Notes under the pieces: generated by a model | The model's database searches: none | What the model was told of the DNA's origin: nothing | Seen by the model: the letters and a program-made list of their open reading frames with translations, nothing else | Part shown: in pieces, positions 1 to 5,372 of the stretch | How the letters are laid out: each line of letters opens with the position of its first letter | Position numbering within the stretch: position 1 is the first letter of the stretch | Program-made: the position numbers and the translations under genes | From: Methylophilales bacterium | GTDB taxonomy: Bacteria; Pseudomonadota; Gammaproteobacteria; Burkholderiales; Methylophilaceae | Reading direction: 5' to 3' | Assembly (NCBI GenBank): GCA_013205275.1 | Contig: JABMNG010000148.1 | Span: 1 to 5,799, forward strand | DNA: 5,799 nt

Positions 1-611
1 CATGAGTATTCCTTCATATTGGGATTAATTTCTCTGTAGGCATCATAAAACCCAACATCAAGAATTTTGTTAAAAGCCTCTCTTTCAATCTGAGATACTA
101 GAATTTGCCCCTCCCATGAATTAGGATCATGACAGTCGATGTCTTTAGGGGCTATATTGAAGTCTCCACTTATAATCACTGCATCGTGTTGATTATAAAT
201 ATGACTGACCCACGAAGAGAAATGTTCTAGCCAGTGCATTTTGTAAGTAAATTTCTCAGAATCAATAGCCTGACCGTTTGGTACATACGCAGACACAATA
301 TATAAATGTTCGTTTGTATCGGAAACCCATATTCCTGAGATTATTCTTTTTTGAGTGTCTTCGAAATTTGGAATATTTGAATTTACATCAATTAATTCCT
401 TCTTTGATATAATGGCAACTCCATTATAAGTTTTCTGCCCATTGTGGTATGAGTGGTACCCAATTTTTTTAAATTCTTCATGTTGGAATTTATCATTCAT
501 TTGCTTAGTTTCTTGGAGGCATAATATGTCCGGCTGGTTTTCTTTAATCCAATCGAGAACATGACTTAACCTTACGTTCAATGAGTTAACGTTCCAGGTA
601 GCAATTTTCAA
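1..611 (-). CDS. xthA: Exodeoxyribonuclease III (AP endonuclease), 3' end cut by the window edge
   Basis: Cytoplasmic Mg-dependent nuclease of the exonuclease III / endonuclease-exonuclease-phosphatase fold, which cleaves at abasic sites and degrades 3' ends in base excision repair. My own translation reads 203 open codons from 611 to the left edge with no stop; the family is usually about 250-270 residues, so the C-terminal quarter (the SWWDYR, RIDLIL and DHAPV region) lies outside. Visible hallmarks are N7 in TWNVNSLN, the metal ligand E34 in LQETK, the catalytic Y109 in AYVPNG, and D150/N152 in SGDFNIAP. The start is TTG (611-609), three bases after the prlC stop. An in-frame TAA at 617-615 excludes any earlier start, and the next ATG is codon 38, inside the fold. 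Only a weak AGGG about 12 bases upstream resembles a ribosome site, so translation is probably coupled to prlC. Identity is secure; the start is nearly forced. Confidence 0.95.
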   Translation of the reverse strand, partial: MKIATWNVNSLNVRLSHVLDWIKENQPDILCLQETKQMNDKFQHEEFKKIGYHSYHNGQKTYNGVAIISKKELIDVNSNIPNFEDTQKRIISGIWVSDTNEHLYIVSAYVPNGQAIDSEKFTYKMHWLEHFSSWVSHIYNQHDAVIISGDFNIAPKDIDCHDPNSWEGQILVSQIEREAFNKILDVGFYDAYREINPNMKEYS

Positions 612-614
612 TTT

Positions 615-2651
615 TTAGATTAGCCCTGAGTGCTTTAGAAGTGCATCAATTGTTGGCTCTCTGCCACGAAATGCAATAAATGAATCAAGTGCTGGTCTCG
701 AACCACCTTTACTTAGGATTTCTTTTCTAAAAGACTCTCCAATATAGGAAGAGACAACGCCATTTTCTTCAAATAGTTCGTATGCATCAGCAGAGAGAAC
801 TTCAGCCCACTTATAACTATAGTATCCAGCAGAATAACCTCCTGCAAATATATGTGAGAAGCTATGTGGAAATCTATTCCATGAGGGTGGTTTTATCACA
901 GCTATTTTAGTTCTAATGTCATCTAAAACCTGCAAAACATTAGTTATGCTTGAGTCGTAGTTACTATGTAATTCCATATCAAATAATGAAAATTCAACCT
1001 GCCTTAAGGTTTGCAACCCGGATTGAAAGTTTTTAGATGTGTAAAGTTTATCAAAAAGTTCTTTTGAGATTGATTGCTTAGTTTCAATATGCTGAGTCAT
1101 ATTTTTAATTACTGACCATTCCCAACAAAAATTTTCCATAAATTGGCTAGGCAACTCAACGGCGTCCCATTCGACACCTTTAATACCAGAGACGCTGTAT
1201 TCATCAATTTCTGTTAATAGATGATGTAAACCGTGTCCAAACTCGTGAAATAGGGTAATAACTTCATCATGAGTAAGTGTTATTGGTTTGTTAACAATGG
1301 GGGGTGTAAAATTACAAGTTAAGAATGCTACAGGGGTTGATGACTCGCTCGTAAACTTATACCTTGAGATAGCCTCATCCATCCATGCTCCCCCCCTTTT
1401 ATTTTTTCTTGCATATAAATCAAGATAAAATTGACCAATTAAGCAATCATCTTTATCTCGAATTTCATAAAACTCTACAAACTCATTCCATACCTGAGCT
1501 TCTTTTCGAGTAATATAAATACTATAGATTTTTTCAACAAGATCAAAAAGTCCCATAAGGACCTTATTTTTAGGAAAATAATTTTTAATTTCTTGGTCAG
1601 AAAAGTTAAATTTTTCCTGCTTAATTTTTTCAGAATAATAACTAATATCCCAGGCTTCAATTTTGTCGATTCCATCTTTCGAGGCTGCCTGATATAATTC
1701 AGACATATCTAGTTCAGCAAATTTTTTCGCTTTTGATGCAAGACTATCTAAAAAATTAATAACTTCACCACTAGACTTTGCCATTTTTGTCTTTAAAGAC
1801 ATGGCCGCGTAATTAGGAAAATTAAGAATTTTTGCCATTTGATGTTTGAGATTTAGAATATCATTAATAATTTGACTATTATCATGTTCTGGGTCTGCTA
1901 AATCAGAAGCTTTAGTTGAATAAGCGTAATACATTTCTCTCCTCAACTCCCTATCATTTGCATACTGAAGAGTTGGGACATAGCATGGAAAATCTAGGGT
2001 AAATACCCAGCCCTTTAATTGATTTTCAGAGGCACAACACTTAGCCATATGAATGATATCTTCTGGTAAGCCGCTAAGCCTATTTTCGCTTGTAATATTG
2101 AGTTGAAAGTCATTTATTGAGTCAAGTAAGTTCTCTTCGAACCTAGTAGATAATGTAGATAGTTGCTCTTGAATTTTTTTAAATTCTTGTTTTTTATCAA
2201 GGGGAAGATCTACGCCACCCAAAGTAAAACTTAGCAGCTCATCCTCCACAATCTTTTTTTGGGTTTTAGAGAAGGAATTATAGATTGAAGAGTTTTTAAG
2301 CTTTATAAATTTTTTATATATAATCTCATCCTGTGAAAGCTCAGAATAATATTTTGTTATTTCTAGAATATTTTTATTGTATTCCTCTCGAAGCTCGGGG
2401 CTATTTAAAACAGCATTTAAATGACTAACCTGAGACCAGGCTCGACTTAACTCCTCATCACATCTCTGTAATGGTATTAGAAAGTTATCCCAGGTTAACT
2501 CATCTGAAGAGACCTTTATTTCATTAATTTTCTCTCTATTATTATTTAATAAATAACTAATTGCCGGAGAGACATGTTGAGGTTTTATTTCTAAAAATAA
2601 AGGTAACTCTTCTCTATTTAGTAAGGGATTTTTAATTTTTTGATTCCTCAT
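615..2651 (-). CDS. prlC: Oligopeptidase A, M3-family zinc metallopeptidase
   Basis: Cytosolic zinc endopeptidase (opdA/prlC) that degrades short peptides, including cleaved signal peptides and products of ATP-dependent proteases. At 678 residues it is about the length of the E. coli enzyme (680). The zinc site is intact: HEFGH at residues 469-473 within FHEFGHGLHHLLT, with E499 in WDAVELPSQ as the expected third ligand. The tyrosine-rich substrate-binding segment GGYSAGYYSYKW is at 604-615. No signal peptide or membrane segment is seen. The first 20 bases overlap the end of ptsI. The ATG at 2651 has no convincing ribosome site, whereas an ATT at codon 6 (2636) has GAGGA eight bases upstream and gives an N-terminus, (M)KNPLL, that aligns with E. 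coli MTNPLL. The true start may therefore be 2636. The gene contains a run of seven G (coding strand) at residues 419-421. Function is inferred from strong family similarity. Confidence 0.97.
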   Translation of the reverse strand: MRNQKIKNPLLNREELPLFLEIKPQHVSPAISYLLNNNREKINEIKVSSDELTWDNFLIPLQRCDEELSRAWSQVSHLNAVLNSPELREEYNKNILEITKYYSELSQDEIIYKKFIKLKNSSIYNSFSKTQKKIVEDELLSFTLGGVDLPLDKKQEFKKIQEQLSTLSTRFEENLLDSINDFQLNITSENRLSGLPEDIIHMAKCCASENQLKGWVFTLDFPCYVPTLQYANDRELRREMYYAYSTKASDLADPEHDNSQIINDILNLKHQMAKILNFPNYAAMSLKTKMAKSSGEVINFLDSLASKAKKFAELDMSELYQAASKDGIDKIEAWDISYYSEKIKQEKFNFSDQEIKNYFPKNKVLMGLFDLVEKIYSIYITRKEAQVWNEFVEFYEIRDKDDCLIGQFYLDLYARKNKRGGAWMDEAISRYKFTSESSTPVAFLTCNFTPPIVNKPITLTHDEVITLFHEFGHGLHHLLTEIDEYSVSGIKGVEWDAVELPSQFMENFCWEWSVIKNMTQHIETKQSISKELFDKLYTSKNFQSGLQTLRQVEFSLFDMELHSNYDSSITNVLQVLDDIRTKIAVIKPPSWNRFPHSFSHIFAGGYSAGYYSYKWAEVLSADAYELFEENGVVSSYIGESFRKEILSKGGSRPALDSFIAFRGREPTIDALLKHSGLI
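1390..1396. repeat. Seven-base G tract in the prlC coding strand
   Basis: AGG GGG GGA encodes Arg419-Gly420-Gly421 of the conserved NKRGGAWMD segment. In this AT-rich region it is the longest G/C homopolymer noticed. The reading frame is intact here, but the tract is a potential slippage or sequencing-error site. Confidence 0.75.
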
Positions 2652-4371
2652 ATTTGTTTATATCTTGTAACAATTTTTCGATATTATCTGGCTCACTTGA
2701 TCTTAGTATTCTATTTGCCTTTTTCTTGATTGTTATAGGATCTGAAGATAAGACTTGTTGTTTAACAACAAGCAGGCTAGCAGGGTGCATAGAAAATATT
2801 TTTAATCCCATTCCTAATAGTAATTTAGTCAATTTTGGGTCACCGGCCATTTCACCACAAATGGACACCTCTTTGTTATATTTTATCCCTGCTTTAATCG
2901 TATTATCAATTAACCTAAGGACAGCAGGATGCAGAGAATTATAAAGGTGCGAAACGCTATCGTCAGCTCTATCAATTGCAAGTGTGTATTGAACCAGATC
3001 GTTTGTTCCAATCGAGAGAAAATCTAACTCCTTTGCAAAAGCCTCAGCATTAATTGCAACTGCTGGAACCTCTATCATCCCACCTATTTGAATCTTATCA
3101 TTGAATTTTAAATTTAAATTTAGAAGTGATTGCTTAGCACGCTCAATTAACATTTTAGTTTGTCTCAATTCCTGAAGAGAGGAAAGCATCGGAATAAGAA
3201 TTTTTATATTTCCAAATGCAGACGCCCTTAGAATTGCTTTTAATTGTGTATTAAATAAGTGAGGCTCAGATAAGCATAGTCTAATTGCTCTTAGACCAAG
3301 AGCAGAAGTTAAGTTATTATTATTATTGGTTATATTTTTATCTGCGCCAGAATCTAGTGTTCTAATTACCACTGGGAGCTTTCCCATCGATTTTGTAACG
3401 GACTTATAGATTTTAAATTGCTCTTCCTCGTTTGGGAGGTCTGGCCTGTTCATGAACAAAAATTCGGTTCTAAACAAACCAATCCCATCCGCATTATTAT
3501 ACTTAACAGACTTAATGTCCTTTGGAACTTCGATATTTGCTAATAATGAGATAGTTTCGTTACCTAAGTTCCTACATTTAATATTTCTAATTTTATTTAG
3601 TTTTTTTTGCTCAATTTCCCAGAGATTCTGTTTGCTTAGATATTCATTAAGTATCAAGACAGTGGGATTAACAATTACAATTCCCTGATTTCCATCTACA
3701 ATTATCGTGTCGTTATTTTTAATTAATTTTCTTGCATTTTTTGCGGCCACAATTGAGGGTATATTTAAGCTTCTTGCTAGGATTGCTGTGTGGGAATTTG
3801 CCCCACCAACTTCAGTAATAAAAGCGCCATATTTATGATTCTTAAATTGAAGTGCATCTGCTGGTGAAATATCATGCGCAACTAAAATTACAGAACTCTC
3901 ATTTTTATATTTAGTTTTTTGTTTTTGGTGACCTAAAAGAGCTTTAATAATACGCTCTGCAACTTGCACAACGTCGTGCTTTCTTTCTCTGATGTAAGGA
4001 TCTTCTATCTGATTAAACTTTTCAACAAGAGTGTCTAATATTATTTTTATTGCCCACTCAGCATTGCATTTTTCTTTTTGTATGATGCGAATCGGATCCT
4101 CAGATATGCTTTTATCATTTAGTAACATTAAATGAGTATCTATAAAAGGAATAAATTGTGAATTTGACTCTATCGTCAGCTGGCTTTTAATTCTTTTTAA
4201 TTCGCCATTTACCATACGTAAGGATTTTTTAAACCTGGTTATTTCTGGCTTAATATTGTTTGAATCAATTCCAATACGGACTACCTCTAGTAGCGCATTA
4301 GAAATTAAATGAGCCATGCCAATTGCAATACCATTTGAAACTGGAACGCCATGAATATTAAAAGATACCAT
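2632..4371 (-). CDS. ptsI: PTS enzyme I (phosphoenolpyruvate-protein phosphotransferase)
   Basis: Cytoplasmic enzyme that takes phosphate from PEP onto its own histidine and passes it to HPr. Its 579 residues match the family (E. coli 575). The N-terminal HPr-binding and phosphohistidine domains carry H194 in GGANSHTAILARS. The C-terminal PEP-binding barrel keeps R301 (GLFRTEFLFMNR), R337 (RTLDSGADK), E434 (GGMIEVPA), N457/D458 (SIGTNDLVQYT), R468 and C505 (SICGEMAGD), so it should be active. The C-terminal SMHPASLL segment resembles betaproteobacterial EI. Between K345 and L358 the loop is two residues shorter than in E. coli, carries five consecutive Asn, and lacks the usual Asn-Pro before LG-RAIR. 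The ATG (4371-4369) shares one base with the ptsH stop (TAATG) and has AGGTGA three bases upstream, so translation is coupled to HPr. The 3' end overlaps prlC by 20 bases. Confidence 0.98.
   Translation of the reverse strand: MVSFNIHGVPVSNGIAIGMAHLISNALLEVVRIGIDSNNIKPEITRFKKSLRMVNGELKRIKSQLTIESNSQFIPFIDTHLMLLNDKSISEDPIRIIQKEKCNAEWAIKIILDTLVEKFNQIEDPYIRERKHDVVQVAERIIKALLGHQKQKTKYKNESSVILVAHDISPADALQFKNHKYGAFITEVGGANSHTAILARSLNIPSIVAAKNARKLIKNNDTIIVDGNQGIVIVNPTVLILNEYLSKQNLWEIEQKKLNKIRNIKCRNLGNETISLLANIEVPKDIKSVKYNNADGIGLFRTEFLFMNRPDLPNEEEQFKIYKSVTKSMGKLPVVIRTLDSGADKNITNNNNNLTSALGLRAIRLCLSEPHLFNTQLKAILRASAFGNIKILIPMLSSLQELRQTKMLIERAKQSLLNLNLKFNDKIQIGGMIEVPAVAINAEAFAKELDFLSIGTNDLVQYTLAIDRADDSVSHLYNSLHPAVLRLIDNTIKAGIKYNKEVSICGEMAGDPKLTKLLLGMGLKIFSMHPASLLVVKQQVLSSDPITIKKKANRILRSSEPDNIEKLLQDINKYEESKN
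2645..2649 (-). promoter_or_regulatory. Possible Shine-Dalgarno serving an ATT start of prlC
   Basis: GAGGA lies inside the ptsI 3' end and overlaps the last base of the prlC ATG at 2651, so it cannot serve that ATG. It sits eight bases upstream of an in-frame ATT (2636-2634), ideal spacing for initiation there. The protein from that ATT aligns residue for residue with the start of E. coli OpdA. The motif could instead simply be the Glu-Glu codons near the end of ptsI (NKYEESKN), so the call is tentative. Confidence 0.4.
2754..2772. repeat. 9-bp inverted repeat near the 3' end of ptsI
   Basis: CTTGTTGTT (2754-2762) and AACAACAAG (2764-2772) are perfect complements around a single central base. 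The element encodes the LVVKQQ segment near residues 533-539 of EI, about 100 bases before prlC begins. It could form a hairpin of about eight pairs. There is no T-run after it, and a match of this length could be chance in AT-rich DNA. Confidence 0.6.
3314..3327. repeat. Short TTA/AAT triplet tract in ptsI
   Basis: Four TTA units plus TT on the plus strand read as four AAT codons on the coding strand. With an adjacent AAC they give five consecutive Asn (residues 349-353) in the EI loop before LGLRAIR. Because the unit is three bases, copy-number change would alter loop length without breaking the frame. Confidence 0.8.
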
Positions 4372-4640
4372 TATTCACCTTCACCAAAGTAAGTTTTAAA
4401 TAGCAATTCAATTTCATTGGTAGCGATTAATTCATCAGGACCATCAGTAAGCAATTCTATTTCTGTGCCTTGGCTAGCGGCTAGCATTAAAATATCCATG
4501 ATACTTTTTGCGTCTACTTTTTTTTCATCTTTAATGATAAATATCTTTGAACTAAATTTTGATGATAATTGTGTAAGCTTGCTTGAGGCCCTTGCATGAA
4601 GCCCTAATTTATTAATTATTTTAATTTTCTTTTTTATCAT
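4371..4640 (-). CDS. ptsH: Phosphocarrier protein HPr
   Basis: Small cytoplasmic phosphocarrier that receives phosphate from enzyme I on His15 and hands it to EIIA. It is 89 residues long, normal for the family. The active site reads GLHARASSKL (residues 13-22): H15 and R17 are present, and the residue after R17 is Ala where enteric HPr has Pro, a form I associate with betaproteobacterial HPr. S46 in DAKSIMDILML is at the position that HPr kinase/phosphorylase modifies in organisms that have it, but no hprK lies in this window. The C-terminus FGEGE also fits this lineage. The ATG overlaps the stop of the upstream EIIA gene as ATGA (4 bases), and its stop overlaps the ptsI ATG by one base, so the three PTS genes are translationally coupled. 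Only a weak AGTGA serves as a ribosome site. Confidence 0.97.
   Translation of the reverse strand: MIKKKIKIINKLGLHARASSKLTQLSSKFSSKIFIIKDEKKVDAKSIMDILMLAASQGTEIELLTDGPDELIATNEIELLFKTYFGEGE
4375..4380 (-). promoter_or_regulatory. Shine-Dalgarno for ptsI inside the end of ptsH
   Basis: AGGTGA lies three bases before the ptsI ATG, within the last codons of ptsH (Gly-Glu). It supports the ATG at 4371 and fits a ribosome that ends ptsH and restarts at the overlapping TAATG. Confidence 0.65.
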
Positions 4641-5026
4641 TTGTCACTTATTTTTAGAATTCCATCTTTGGCATATTCAATACATATATCTACCAATTCA
4701 GGAAGCTTACTTTTCCTATGCGAGATTGCTTGTATTAACATTGATAAGTTGAGGCCAGTGATCACCTCAACCTCTCCAGGGATAATAAACTTTGTTAGTA
4801 GATTCGAAGGTGTTGCTCCGTAAATGTCAGTCATGATTAGTACACCGGACAACTGTTTAAAGTTAATTATCTCGTTACTTATCAGTTTTTGAATTTCTAT
4901 GACATCTGTTTTTGGATCTATTGGAATACATTCCAATAGATCAATTGATTTACCAAGTATATGTGAGGAGGAGTCTATAAAAGACCTCCCTATCTCACCA
5001 TGAGTGACTATGAGAATGCCGATCAT
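4637..5026 (-). CDS. Stand-alone PTS EIIA component, mannose (fructose/sorbose) family
   Basis: Single-domain cytoplasmic EIIA of the mannose family, the expected phosphate acceptor from HPr. In 129 residues it shows only the IIA fold: MIGILIVTHGEIG with the phosphoacceptor H9, and LIMTDIYGATPSN (residues 63-75) with the conserved D67 and the substrate-side loop. It is not fused to IIB, and no IIB, IIC or IID gene follows, so it probably acts as a regulatory or signalling output rather than in sugar uptake. That role is inferred; the partner cannot be read from the sequence. It starts five bases after the hpf stop without a clear Shine-Dalgarno, suggesting coupled translation, and overlaps ptsH by ATGA. 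Codons 29-38 form a perfect 13-bp inverted repeat (listed separately). Betaproteobacteria commonly encode such an EIIA directly before ptsH-ptsI. Confidence 0.95.
   Translation of the reverse strand: MIGILIVTHGEIGRSFIDSSSHILGKSIDLLECIPIDPKTDVIEIQKLISNEIINFKQLSGVLIMTDIYGATPSNLLTKFIIPGEVEVITGLNLSMLIQAISHRKSKLPELVDICIEYAKDGILKISDK
4915..4942. repeat. Perfect 13-bp inverted repeat inside the EIIA gene
   Basis: The arm GATCTATTGGAAT (4915-4927) is followed by two bases and then its exact complement ATTCCAATAGATC (4930-4942). In the mRNA this could fold into a stem of about 12 pairs with a four-base loop. It lies in EIIA codons 29-38 (DLLECIPIDP). No T-run follows on either strand, so it is not an intrinsic terminator. 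A shorter palindrome, ATCAATTGAT, overlaps its right end (4940-4949). Function unknown. Confidence 0.85.
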
Positions 5027-5031
5027 TATGT

Positions 5032-5355
5032 TTATTCTGATTTATGCTTTATCGACCCGTCGGATTGATGATGGCCATAATGTATTTCTTTGTACTTAAC
5101 AACTTGACGATCTAGTTTTTGAATTAAGGTATCGATTGCATGATACATATTACTGTCCGAGGACTCTGCATGTATATCTGCTTTTGGAAGATGAATCGTG
5201 ACTTCAGCTATGTGACTTAATTTTTCTAGAGAAAGAGTTATTCTGGCATCAATTACATGATCGAAGTGGTCCGTAATTTTATGAAATTTATTTTTCACAT
5301 ACTCATTAATAGCAGCAGTAATTTCAATATTATGACCTTTAATTATTAAATTCAT
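5032..5355 (-). CDS. hpf: Ribosome hibernation promoting factor, short form
   Basis: Small ribosome-associated protein of the HPF/YfiA (sigma-54 modulation) family, which binds the 30S decoding region and in short-form species helps form inactive 100S dimers in stationary phase or starvation. It is 107 residues long, so it lacks the extra C-terminal domain of long HPF. The family pattern is visible as MNLIIKGHNIEITAAINEYVKNK at the start, FDHVIDARITLSLEKLSHIAEVTIHLP in the middle, and the DIHAESSDSNMYHAIDTLIQKLDRQVVKYKE block. The tail (residues 93-107) is His/Lys-rich and unremarkable. The ATG at 5355 is supported by AAGGAG five bases upstream, the best ribosome site in the window, fitting a protein made in large amounts. 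It follows rpoN by 17 bases, the classic rpoN-hpf order, and precedes the PTS EIIA gene by 5. Confidence 0.97.
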   Translation of the reverse strand: MNLIIKGHNIEITAAINEYVKNKFHKITDHFDHVIDARITLSLEKLSHIAEVTIHLPKADIHAESSDSNMYHAIDTLIQKLDRQVVKYKEIHYGHHQSDGSIKHKSE

Positions 5356-5360
5356 TTAGA

Positions 5361-5366
5361 CTCCTT
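5361..5366 (-). promoter_or_regulatory. Strong Shine-Dalgarno for hpf
   Basis: The minus strand reads AAGGAG, then TCTAA, then the hpf ATG. This gives five bases of spacing and is the only near-perfect ribosome site in the window. It fixes the hpf start at 5355 and suggests that hpf is translated independently of, and more strongly than, its neighbours in the same transcript. Confidence 0.85.
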
Positions 5367-5372
5367 TGTAGA

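Noticed and set aside
1475..1675. Minus-strand 66-codon frame inside prlC
   Set aside because: Out-of-frame shadow within an intact prlC reading frame; low-complexity Leu/Lys/Ile composition only.
2654..2944. Plus-strand open frame of 96 codons opposite ptsI
   Set aside because: It lies antisense within the well-conserved C-terminal domain of EI, shows no family pattern, and has no supported start site.
3105..3121. AAATTTAAATTTA palindromic stretch as an operator
   Set aside because: It is simple AT-rich repetition coding for LNLNLKF in EI and is well inside the gene; chance is the better explanation.
3452..3688. Plus-strand open frame of 78 codons opposite ptsI
   Set aside because: Shadow of ptsI; its hydrophobic look comes from the complement of Lys/Asn-rich AT-rich codons.
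4470..4487. Tandem GCTAGC hexamers as a binding site
   Set aside because: They encode MLAAS in the conserved region of HPr; two neighbouring Ala/Leu codon sets explain the repeat.
4417..4823. Two plus-strand 60-codon open frames opposite ptsH and EIIA
   Set aside because: Both are antisense to clearly recognisable genes and lack any supporting signal.
4900..4950. Intrinsic terminator at the EIIA inverted repeat
   Set aside because: The stem is AT-rich, lies inside a coding sequence, and has no T-run on the downstream side of either strand.
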